This document shows positions 8,601 through 15,393 of a stretch of 16,503 nucleotides of DNA, one piece after another. The DNA lies in the NCBI RefSeq assembly GCF_016919165.1, contig NZ_JAFFPS010000024.1, positions 1-16,503 of the forward strand, written 5' to 3'. Every line of letters begins with the position of its first letter. The stretch's first letter is position 1. Under the pieces are notes generated by a model. The model saw only the letters and a program-made list of their open reading frames with translations. It had not been told where the DNA came from and did no database searches. The stretch is from Leptospira chreensis (GTDB taxonomy: Bacteria; Spirochaetota; Leptospiria; Leptospirales; Leptospiraceae). The position numbers and the translations under genes are program-made.

Positions 8601-9391
8601 TTTCAAAAATAATCAGAAAGATACTAACTTTCCTTAACCACAAATCTATATACTGGTTCAGGGGGAATTTTGATACTTGGGATATGGCGTTAGCCAGTTC
8701 ATCCGGTTATGATTCTGAGAAGATCTTGGATAAAGTTGTAGAAGCAACCAGGGAAGTAATAGCTGGGAAGGCAGTATTCGAAAGAGATTCTGTATTATTT
8801 TATAAAAATGAGTATTCTCCAGTTTTTTTATCTATGCTTTATTATGTAATTTCTCGCGAAGAAAACAATTTATTTGTAATCGATTTCGGGGGATCTTTAG
8901 GTAGCGTTTACTTTCAAAATAGGGGCTTATTAAGTCGGTTGAAGCGACTTGAGTGGTCTATCATCGAACAAGGCTTATTCGTTTCATCTGGAAAGAAATT
9001 TTTTGAGAATGAAACTTTAAAATTTTATTATGATATGAATGAATTTAGTAAAGAAAGGGAAGCTAATCTTGTTATTTTTTCCAGTTCTCTGCCATACATA
9101 AAAGATTGGCAGCAAATATTGAAATCTGTAGTCGATAAAAACGTGAAGTTTATTTTAATAGATCGGACACCTTTCTTTGTAAAAGAATCGGTTGAAACTA
9201 GAATCTGTGTAGAGTATGTTCCGAAGGAAATTTATGAAGGAAGTTATCCTGCATATATATTTAATCAAAATCATTTTGAATCTGTTCTAAATACAAATTA
9301 TAATAAAGTTTTTGAATTTAATGGAGTTGATAGTCTTCAGTTGAAAGATGAGAAAATAGTATTTAAAGGATTGCTCTTTGAAAGAAAATAA
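8597..9391 (+). CDS. Putative methyltransferase, LIC12133 (TIGR04325) family
   Basis: A 264-residue protein whose pattern fits the LIC12133/TIGR04325 family of putative SAM-dependent methyltransferases found in polysaccharide loci. Seen are an early TWDMALASSSGYD stretch (GYD at 37-39), ERDSV (62-66), and a glycine-rich cofactor-type loop D96-F-G-G-S-L-G102 followed by YFQNRG. A late IYEGSYPAYIFNQ segment is also present. The in-frame ATG at 8558 would add 13 residues inside the preceding gene. I chose 8597 because AAAAGGA ends five bases before it and it gives the usual four-base ATGA overlap. Methylation of an O-antigen sugar is the likely role by family and context. The family's chemistry has little direct support that I know of, so substrate and position are open. 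Confidence 0.8.
   Translation: MISKIIRKILTFLNHKSIYWFRGNFDTWDMALASSSGYDSEKILDKVVEATREVIAGKAVFERDSVLFYKNEYSPVFLSMLYYVISREENNLFVIDFGGSLGSVYFQNRGLLSRLKRLEWSIIEQGLFVSSGKKFFENETLKFYYDMNEFSKEREANLVIFSSSLPYIKDWQQILKSVVDKNVKFILIDRTPFFVKESVETRICVEYVPKEIYEGSYPAYIFNQNHFESVLNTNYNKVFEFNGVDSLQLKDEKIVFKGLLFERK
9365..9370 (+). promoter_or_regulatory. Ribosome binding site AAAGGA supporting the TTG start at 9378
   Basis: AAAGGA lies seven bases before TTG, all within the 3' end of the LIC12133-type methyltransferase gene. It supports initiation at a rare codon, with a 14-base gene overlap. Confidence 0.65.
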
Positions 9392-10085
9392 TATAAATCC
9401 AGCATTTCTTCCAAATGTTCGCTATGTTTTTAGAAATCCATTCTACATTACTAGAAGGGCACTATATCAAGCCATTTCAAACTTTTCGAAACAATTTTCT
9501 GGTGGTCAACTACTAGATATTGGATGTGGAACAAAACCATATCAGCCTTTGTTTGCTGTTGAGAATTATATTGGTATGGATTATGAGAAAGGTGGAACAA
9601 ATAATAACCCCGATGCTGATTTTTTTTATGATGGTAAGAAATTCCCTTTTAAAAATAAATCTTTTGAATTTGCTCTTGCCACAGAAGTTCTCGAACATGT
9701 GTTTGAGCCAGATAGTTTTTTATCAGAAATCCATCGGGTCTTAAAGAAAGATGGGCTATTATTATTGACGGTTCCTTTTTCTTGGGATGAACACGAGCAG
9801 CCGTATGATTATGGAAGATATACTTCTTTTGGGTTAAAGTATTTATTGGAAAAGAATGGTTTTCAGGTCTTGGAGCAAATTAAAACAGGGGATTTTGTTT
9901 TAACCGTTTTTCAGCTTTTTGCAACTTACTGTTATTATAACCTAAGCAAAAATTGGTTTATATATAAGCTTTCACTTGTTTTCTTTTTTGGGCCATTTCA
10001 ACTCTTGGGAATTCTTATTTCTTTTTTATTGCCTAAAAATACGAATTTGTATCTTGATAATGTGGTTCTTGCGCGTAAGATATGA
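9378..10085 (+). CDS. Class I SAM-dependent methyltransferase
   Basis: A 235-residue enzyme with the Methyltransf_11 plan. Motif I is LLDIGCGTKPY (45-55), the acidic end of strand 2 is YIGMDYE (64-70), EVLEHV is at 103-108, and a VLKKDGLLLLTVPF segment (121-134) leads into WDEHEQPYDYGRYT. A hydrophobic C-terminal stretch (~172-220) could rest against the membrane. The start is TTG, 14 bases inside the previous gene, with AAAGGA seven bases upstream. No ATG lies near the start of the conserved region, so this choice is fairly firm. It probably methylates a sugar of the repeat unit, or its nucleotide precursor, next to the LIC12133-type gene. The stop overlaps the next start (ATGA). Confidence 0.87.
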   Translation: MKENNINPAFLPNVRYVFRNPFYITRRALYQAISNFSKQFSGGQLLDIGCGTKPYQPLFAVENYIGMDYEKGGTNNNPDADFFYDGKKFPFKNKSFEFALATEVLEHVFEPDSFLSEIHRVLKKDGLLLLTVPFSWDEHEQPYDYGRYTSFGLKYLLEKNGFQVLEQIKTGDFVLTVFQLFATYCYYNLSKNWFIYKLSLVFFFGPFQLLGILISFLLPKNTNLYLDNVVLARKI

Positions 10086-10507
10086 ACTCTATTGACTTAA
10101 AAGTAAATCATTCTGGCCTTGTGACTCTGGCAAAAATTCAAGATGAACGAGATGGGAATCTTATCATTGCCAATGCTTCGAAAGAAATTCCGTTTGAAAT
10201 CAAAAGAGTGTATTACATTAACCAACTAGAGAATTCTGTCAGTATTCGGGGAAAACATGCGCACAAAAAATGTGAACAAGTAATCTTTTGTATTAGCGGT
10301 AGCTTTTTATTGGGATTAGACGATGGAAAAGTCCAACAAAAGATTCTAATGAACAAAGACAACATTGGTATTTATCTTGGACCTATGTTATGGCATACAA
10401 TGGAAGAGTTTTCCGCAGGATGTGTTCTTTTGGTATTTGCTTCAGATTATTATGATGAATCGGATTATATTCGTAGTTACGAAGAGTTTACTGAACTTTC
10501 AAAGTAG
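10082..10507 (+). CDS. fdtA: dTDP-4-oxo-6-deoxyglucose ketoisomerase (FdtA/QdtA-like cupin)
   Basis: A 141-residue single-domain cupin of the WxcM/FdtA group, full length for the family. KRVYYI (41-46) leads into R56-G-K-H-A-H-K62, whose two histidines (H59, H61) correspond to the catalytic pair of FdtA. Next come Q66, ISGSFLLGLDDG (71-82), and a WHTMEEFSAGCVLLVFAS segment (104-121). Such enzymes convert dTDP-4-oxo-6-deoxyglucose to the 3-oxo isomer, with galacto (FdtA) or gluco (QdtA) stereochemistry. Sequence reading alone does not separate the two, so the symbol denotes the family. The product would feed the aminotransferase that starts ten bases downstream. The start overlaps the upstream methyltransferase stop (ATGA). 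Confidence 0.88.
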   Translation: MNSIDLKVNHSGLVTLAKIQDERDGNLIIANASKEIPFEIKRVYYINQLENSVSIRGKHAHKKCEQVIFCISGSFLLGLDDGKVQQKILMNKDNIGIYLGPMLWHTMEEFSAGCVLLVFASDYYDESDYIRSYEEFTELSK

Positions 10508-10517
10508 TTTATAATCA

Positions 10518-11603
10518 ATGATAGAATATGAAAATCTAAAAAAATTAAATCAAAAATTTGAAACAACTCTGCAAAGGGAATTTCAAATTTTTTTAGATTC
10601 AGGTTGGTATATACTAGGGCAATCTGTTCGAAAATTTGAAGAAAGTTTTGCAAATTATTTAGAAAGTCCTTATTGTGTTGGAGTTGGAAACGGCTTGGAT
10701 GCTATGATATTGGCGATCGAATCCCTGAATCTTCCTCCAAAATCGGAAATCATAGTTCCTTCCAATACATACATAGCAACAATTCTTGCCGTGTTAAGGA
10801 CTGGACATATACCTATTCTTGTCGAACCCGATATTGCAACGTATAATATAGATCCATCAAAAATTGAAGATAAGCTGACTGATAAAACGCATGCCATACT
10901 TGTCGTACATTTATATGGAAAATCCTGTAATATGGAACCGATTGTCAAATTGGCAACGGAAAGGAATTTACATCTTATCGAAGACTGTGCCCAATCACAT
11001 GGTTCGCGATATAAGGGGAAAAAAACTGGTACTTTTGGAATTGGATGTTTCAGTTTTTATCCAACAAAGAATTTGGGTGCTCTTGGAGATGGTGGCGCAA
11101 TAGTTACAAACGATCATAACTTAGCTTTGAAACTGAAAACTCTAAGGAATTACGGATCAGAAAAGAAATATGAGAATTTACTTATAGGTATTAATTCTCG
11201 ATTAGATGAAATCCAAGCATATTTTCTTAACATAAAATTACCTTTTTTAGATGAGATAAACCAGCACAAAAGAAATTTAGCTGCTATTTACTTTGCTAAC
11301 CTATCCAAGGAACTCATCGTTCCTGTTGTAGATTCAGAATACTATGATGTATACCATATTTTTAACGTAAGGACATCTCATAGGGATAAATTAAAAGACC
11401 ATTTAGCAAAAAATGATATTAAAACGGAAATCCATTATCCGATTCCTCCTCACAAGCAAGTTGCTATGAAAAAAGTATTAACGGGAGAATATCCAATTTC
11501 AGAAGAAATTCATAATACCACCCTTAGCCTTCCGATATCATATTACCATACAGAATCGGATGTTATTGAAGTTTGTAACAAAATTAATCAGTTTTTCAGA
11601 TGA
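10518..11603 (+). CDS. fdtB: dTDP-3-amino-3,6-dideoxyhexose transaminase (FdtB/QdtB-like, DegT family)
   Basis: A 361-residue PLP enzyme of the DegT/DnrJ/EryC1 family, complete. It shows ILGQSVRKFEESFANYL (32-48), the phosphate-binding VGNGLDA (56-62), PSNTYIAT (81-88), E155-D-C-A-Q159 with D156 facing the PLP ring nitrogen, and SFYPTKNLGALGDGG (179-193) with K184 as the Schiff-base lysine. N226-S-R-L-D-E-I-Q-A234 and the HYPIPPH turn (306-312) follow. The SFYPxKNLGALGDGG wording and the FdtA-type isomerase upstream point to amination at C3, giving dTDP-Fuc3N or dTDP-Qui3N. The family also contains C4 transaminases, so the position rests partly on context. The stop overlaps the next start (ATGA). 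Confidence 0.9.
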   Translation: MIEYENLKKLNQKFETTLQREFQIFLDSGWYILGQSVRKFEESFANYLESPYCVGVGNGLDAMILAIESLNLPPKSEIIVPSNTYIATILAVLRTGHIPILVEPDIATYNIDPSKIEDKLTDKTHAILVVHLYGKSCNMEPIVKLATERNLHLIEDCAQSHGSRYKGKKTGTFGIGCFSFYPTKNLGALGDGGAIVTNDHNLALKLKTLRNYGSEKKYENLLIGINSRLDEIQAYFLNIKLPFLDEINQHKRNLAAIYFANLSKELIVPVVDSEYYDVYHIFNVRTSHRDKLKDHLAKNDIKTEIHYPIPPHKQVAMKKVLTGEYPISEEIHNTTLSLPISYYHTESDVIEVCNKINQFFR

Positions 11604-12655
11604 ACTATTACTGTACCTTATTTGACGTTAATTATTTACTCAGGGGTTATACTATGGCAAAATCCCTGCTTGAGAAAGACCCAAATGGTTTTTTGTATAT
11701 TTTTGCATTTGATGATGAGTGTTATGATAATCTAAGAAAAATTTCAATTTCAAATACAAAAGTAATATCTCTAAAAGAATTCGAGAACGACAAACTACTT
11801 TCAGTTAAATCATCAAGGAGTGCTGGTGAGTATTGTTGGACCTGCACTCCTTGGACAATCAAATATTGTATTGAAAAGTTTGAAATTGATCATTGCACTT
11901 ATGTCGATGCTGACTTATTTTTTTTCTCCAATCCTCAGCCAATTCTTGATGAGGTGAGTTCATCTTCTGTTTTGTTAACTGAACACAGATATTCTGAACG
12001 ATATGATCAAACTAAAACTTCTGGTCGCTTTTGTGTACAGTTTTTGATGATAAGGAATAATTCCGAGGGAATGGTTGCCCTAAATTGGTGGGCGGATCGT
12101 TGTATTGAGTGGTGTTATGCTCGAACTGAGGATGGTAAGTTTGGCGACCAAATGTATCTTGACGACTGGGAAACTCGGTTCTCAGGAGTCCATGTGTTGA
12201 AGCATTTGGGAGGTGGCGTTGCTCCTTGGAATTTCGAAAAATATTTAGTAACATTCTCGGATGGCTCAAGTTTTGTTTTGAAGGAGATTGCTTCCGATCA
12301 TAGTTTTATGTTGATTTTTTATCACTTCCATGAGGTGAAATTGAGAGAAGCTAAGATAAAGCTATTAACAAACTATTATTTTTCTAAAGAAAATTTTGCC
12401 GTTCATCGATTTTACTATAAAGAATTAGAATCTAACTTTCAGTTTTTCAGAGGATTGAATTTAAAATCGGAAGGTTATTCTGATTTAACATTAAATCTTC
12501 TAGAGAATATATATGAAGAACGCGATGAGTTGTCAAAGCTCTATCGAGCTGGGAAAAGTCGACTTCTGCGCTTCTGGTTTCTTTCATTAACGGGTGGGAT
12601 CATTTTTACTGTTTTGCTCTTGTTTATTGAGTATCTCATCTTAGCTAAAATTTAG
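11600..12655 (+). CDS. GT-A glycosyltransferase with DAD motif and C-terminal membrane anchor
   Basis: A 351-residue glycosyltransferase of a type common in bacterial surface-polysaccharide loci. It has an N-terminal nucleotide-sugar fold, a YCWTCTPW segment (78-85), and the metal-binding D103-A-D105 in TYVDADLFFFSNP. A GDQMYLDDW motif (182-190) of the kind that lines the acceptor side in GT8-like enzymes follows, then FYHFHEVK (240-247). The last ~25 residues are strongly hydrophobic and probably anchor the protein to the inner membrane, followed by only a few residues. Nine cysteines fall within the first 172 residues, which is high but not obviously functional. The donor sugar cannot be read. 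The start overlaps the aminotransferase stop (ATGA), so coupling is likely; 40 bases separate it from the next gene. Confidence 0.82.
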   Translation: MNYYCTLFDVNYLLRGYTMAKSLLEKDPNGFLYIFAFDDECYDNLRKISISNTKVISLKEFENDKLLSVKSSRSAGEYCWTCTPWTIKYCIEKFEIDHCTYVDADLFFFSNPQPILDEVSSSSVLLTEHRYSERYDQTKTSGRFCVQFLMIRNNSEGMVALNWWADRCIEWCYARTEDGKFGDQMYLDDWETRFSGVHVLKHLGGGVAPWNFEKYLVTFSDGSSFVLKEIASDHSFMLIFYHFHEVKLREAKIKLLTNYYFSKENFAVHRFYYKELESNFQFFRGLNLKSEGYSDLTLNLLENIYEERDELSKLYRAGKSRLLRFWFLSLTGGIIFTVLLLFIEYLILAKI

Positions 12656-12695
12656 CTTTTCAAAATACTTCACATAGATCCAGAAATTCATAACA

Positions 12696-13472
12696 ATGAA
12701 GAAAAAAATACCCAAGTTGTCAATCATTACAATCGTGTTGAATAACAGACACTTTTTAGAATACACGATTCAGAGTGTAATTGAACAAGATTTTAAAGAT
12801 TTTGAATTTATCATTATTGATGGTGGCTCAACCGATGGAACATTGGAAGTTGTCGAAAAATACAAATCGAATATTGATGTCTTTGTTAGCGAAAAAGATA
12901 GTGGGATATACAACGCCATAAACAAAGGAATTGGATATGCTAAGGGTGAATGGTTAAACATTCTTAATTCAGGTGATCGGTTGTATTCATCTAAGACTTT
13001 ATCTCAGGTATTTAAAGGTAAAATTCCAGAGAGTAAGTCGGTTTTGTTTGGTGATTGGTTTTTGTGTCCTCTTTTAAAAAATTCGAAAGAATTACGGCCA
13101 GGATATGCAAATTATGAAAGGGGAGAGCTACTCCATCAATCCATTCTTTATAAAAGAAGCTTACATAAACAGCACGGTTTATATATTGAAACTAAGAAAT
13201 TAATTATTTCTGATTATATTTTCTTTCTAAGTTTGCCGAAAGAATATTTTTTTTACTTAAAGATGCCAATCTCTATCAACGATACAACGGGTGTATCTAA
13301 TAGTTTTTGGTCTTATAGACAGAAATTAGCCTTTGATTATATTCTGGGTAGGATTGGTCTTCTGTATTTTTATTACGAAACTTTAAGGATATTGATTCCG
13401 CGTGTTGATTTGTTTCTGTACAGTCGAATGAAACGATCAATTGCAGTTCTATCAAAAAAAGGTTCTATTTGA
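12696..13472 (+). CDS. Glycosyltransferase family 2 (WcaA/WcaE-like)
   Basis: A 258-residue GT2 enzyme of normal length. It shows LSIITIVLNN (8-17), an IIIDGGSTDGT nucleotide-binding segment, SEKDSGIYNAINKGIGYAKG, and the metal-site equivalent NILNSGD in place of a DxD. A GELLHQSILYKR segment lies near the acceptor side. The SEKDSGIYNAINKG wording is shared with WcaA-type and many O-antigen GT2 proteins. No membrane helix is evident, so it should be cytoplasmic and peripheral. The spacing from the previous gene (40 bases, no clear Shine-Dalgarno) is looser than elsewhere. Downstream lies a 255-base stretch with an apparent gene remnant. The donor is not predictable. Confidence 0.9.
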   Translation: MKKKIPKLSIITIVLNNRHFLEYTIQSVIEQDFKDFEFIIIDGGSTDGTLEVVEKYKSNIDVFVSEKDSGIYNAINKGIGYAKGEWLNILNSGDRLYSSKTLSQVFKGKIPESKSVLFGDWFLCPLLKNSKELRPGYANYERGELLHQSILYKRSLHKQHGLYIETKKLIISDYIFFLSLPKEYFFYLKMPISINDTTGVSNSFWSYRQKLAFDYILGRIGLLYFYYETLRILIPRVDLFLYSRMKRSIAVLSKKGSI

Positions 13473-13727
13473 GAACTCTCATATTTGCGTTCTAAGTGTA
13501 ATTTTCAATATACGAGCAAAGTAACTATTTTGAAATGACTTTGGGGTTGGTATTACCTATTTCCGGCCCTCTTGTTCCGAATTTGGGTTGCTAAATTTGA
13601 TTGGTTTGAAGCTCAGATACGATATACATGTATAAATTTTCAAATCAATCACCGAAATTCTTAGGAGAAATGGAGCCAAATTAAGGGGAAAGCTGAAGCT
13701 TGGTTTAAGGAGACGATCAAGTAAATT
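13473..13727 (+). other. Largest intergenic stretch; no intact gene
   Basis: This 255-base interval is the only sizeable gap in the cluster. Its right-hand three quarters read as a decayed C-terminus (see the remnant entry). I see no strong hairpin followed by a T run, so no terminator is called. A 12-base perfect palindrome, TATACATGTATA, sits at 13623-13634 but falls within the remnant's reading frame and could be chance. A TATAAA at 13631 with a TTGAAG at 13606 has a 19-base spacer and is too weak to call a promoter. Confidence 0.5.
13539..13724 (+). pseudogene. Decayed C-terminal remnant of an unidentified operon gene
   Basis: Read in the frame of 13473, this stretch gives LWGWYYLFPALLFRIWVAKF, then DWFEAQIRY and INFQINHRNS, an in-frame TAG at 13662, and then EKWSQIKGKAEAWFKETIK ending in TAA at 13722-13724. 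The Trp-rich, amphipathic composition looks like real protein, and the DNA is visibly less AT-rich than nearby gaps. The final TAA lies three bases before the next ATG, the same tight packing seen elsewhere in this operon. That is expected if this was the 3' end of a coupled gene. A further TGA at 13536 closes the frame upstream, and no N-terminal part is present. I cannot name the family; a membrane-associated glycosyltransferase C-terminus is one guess. Confidence 0.45.
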
Positions 13728-15365
13728 ATGGAAAATATGGAATATTCAAAGCATTTATATAAAACCTTTATGGAATCACTTCTGGTTTCTCTTTCTTTGT
13801 TTGCAATTTTGCTAATAATTCAATTGAAGGGTATTGATATTGGGCTTTATGACATAGATATTTGGCGTTATGTGCATATTGGAGATGCGAATGAAAATAT
13901 AAAAAATGCATTGTTTTTGGCAAAGGGAGGAAAGTTAAACGAATATGTAACGAGTAATCATATGCCAGGTGTGTATCTCTATTTGTCGTTGTTCTTTTCT
14001 ATTTTACCGAATGATTTTTTCTCTAACTCAGCAAGTAACGCAATCGTGATACAAATGGTTTCTCAGTTTGTTTCTATATTTACCATTGTTGTTTTGAGCT
14101 TTTTTTCAATTAGGCTGGTTGTTAAAGAGATATATTCTACTTTTTTTCTAAAGTTTCTATTTTGCCTAATTTTTTTAAATCTGTTTGTTTTTTATGATTA
14201 TACTAGAGTATTATCTGAAACTTACCTTCCATTTTTACAATTAACATATTTAAGTTTATTTTATTATTATCTAAGTGATCGTAAATTGCATTTTGCTTAC
14301 TTGGTAGCGGCTATTTATTTTATAGCACTCTCAATTTTTTTCGGTCTTACCAATGTATTTACTGATTTAATTTTTTTAGTTTCATTTTTGTTTTTTTTAC
14401 TACAAGACATTAAGAAAATTAAGTTTCTGCACTTTATTCCTGCGGTTATTATCCTAGTTTTTCTTTTCTTTAAATCTGGAAATCTGAATTTTCAATATTG
14501 GATTATAGAGACTAATAAAGCGCAGGGACTAGGAAGTGGTTTCCAGATGCTCAATACAATTTGGAGCAATATTTCCTTTTTTCCTTCAAATATTTTTAAT
14601 ATTCATTCATTCGGTCCAGTTTACGATCACCGGCTATTTGTTTGTGCTTTGGGATGTATTTGTATTTATCTCTGTCGACAAAATTTAGTTTTAGTCAGTT
14701 TCCTTGGTATTACAATTCTTATTTTGCCATTGGATTCGTGGAGGATTCCAGAAATGGGGAATATTTCTTCATCGCAAACTTATAAAACAGATGTTAATAT
14801 GGGTGTTTGCTTTTTCTTTTTGCTAATCATTGGTCAAAAGTCCATCCATCGAATTGAATCCGTATTTCTTTTTGCGATTAAAAAGTTCAGTTTCAATTTT
14901 GGAAGTTACGGAAAACGTTGGTTGGTTTTGTTAATCGTTTTTATATCTCTTACACAAGTTTTGTCTTTTGTAACACAACTTATTGAGATAAAGAAAACGA
15001 TATCACTTAATCATTCTACTTGGATTGCTCAAGAAAATCTCTGTAAACAGAAATTTGTTAAGCCGAATCATAATTGTTCTTGTTTATCAGTTATGCATTG
15101 GGATCAAGAATTTTTCCTGATCAATAATGTTCGACCGTGTGCAAATCAATTCTCTTCTTATTCCCCACATTTAAACTCGGATGATACCTACTTCAAAACC
15201 GTGGAAGCGAGTTTTGTAAATAAAGAAGGGGCTTTCTTGTTAAATCATACAGATCTTTATACGGATAAAAGCATACTAAGTGATCGACTAGTTCAACTTT
15301 TCCAATCCGGTGAATGTAAGTCTGTTTATACTAATTTATTGTATTTATGTAAGAGTAAAAAATAG
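13728..15365 (+). CDS. Large multi-pass membrane protein with six-cysteine tail, possible GT-C enzyme
   Basis: No named family is recognised. The product has 545 residues: a first helix (~15-33), then a polar loop with D42, D44, H50-I-G-D-A54 and H78-M-P-G81. Some nine to eleven more hydrophobic segments follow, and the last ~115 residues are soluble. Near the middle, a DYTRVLSETYLPFL segment resembles the Arg/Glu-containing loop seen in ArnT-like GT-C proteins. The tail holds six cysteines (439, 450, 452, 471, 530, 541), suggesting a disulphide-bonded periplasmic domain. The first-loop layout is like that of the membrane protein at 2117-3730. The ATG at 13728 lies 15 bases after AAGGAG, which is rather far; ATG 13737 is an alternative. 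Periplasmic sugar transfer is inferred only. Confidence 0.78.
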   Translation: MENMEYSKHLYKTFMESLLVSLSLFAILLIIQLKGIDIGLYDIDIWRYVHIGDANENIKNALFLAKGGKLNEYVTSNHMPGVYLYLSLFFSILPNDFFSNSASNAIVIQMVSQFVSIFTIVVLSFFSIRLVVKEIYSTFFLKFLFCLIFLNLFVFYDYTRVLSETYLPFLQLTYLSLFYYYLSDRKLHFAYLVAAIYFIALSIFFGLTNVFTDLIFLVSFLFFLLQDIKKIKFLHFIPAVIILVFLFFKSGNLNFQYWIIETNKAQGLGSGFQMLNTIWSNISFFPSNIFNIHSFGPVYDHRLFVCALGCICIYLCRQNLVLVSFLGITILILPLDSWRIPEMGNISSSQTYKTDVNMGVCFFFLLIIGQKSIHRIESVFLFAIKKFSFNFGSYGKRWLVLLIVFISLTQVLSFVTQLIEIKKTISLNHSTWIAQENLCKQKFVKPNHNCSCLSVMHWDQEFFLINNVRPCANQFSSYSPHLNSDDTYFKTVEASFVNKEGAFLLNHTDLYTDKSILSDRLVQLFQSGECKSVYTNLLYLCKSKK

Positions 15366-15382
15366 TTTAAGAGTAAATGTAA

Positions 15383-15387
15383 AAGGA
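15383..15387 (+). promoter_or_regulatory. Ribosome binding site AAGGA for the FAD oxidoreductase
   Basis: AAGGA lies six bases before ATG 15394 in the short 28-base gap and fixes the start of a gene whose 3' end is outside the window. Confidence 0.65.
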
Positions 15388-15393
15388 TTATCA

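Noticed and set aside
13462..13476. GTTCT-ATTTG-AGAAC hairpin at the end of the GT2 gene as a terminator
   Set aside because: The stem is only five base pairs with two G-C pairs, and no T run follows.
13623..13634. Perfect 12-base palindrome TATACATGTATA as an operator
   Set aside because: Palindromes of this length are expected several times by chance in AT-rich DNA of this size, it lies in the reading frame of the apparent remnant, and no strong promoter elements accompany it.
13665..13724. EKWSQIKGKAEAWFKETIK as a CsbD-like small stress protein (W-x-Q-I-K-G-K)
   Set aside because: The match is a handful of residues, there is no start codon after the TAG, and the N-terminal CsbD signature is missing. 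A gene C-terminus fits the context better.
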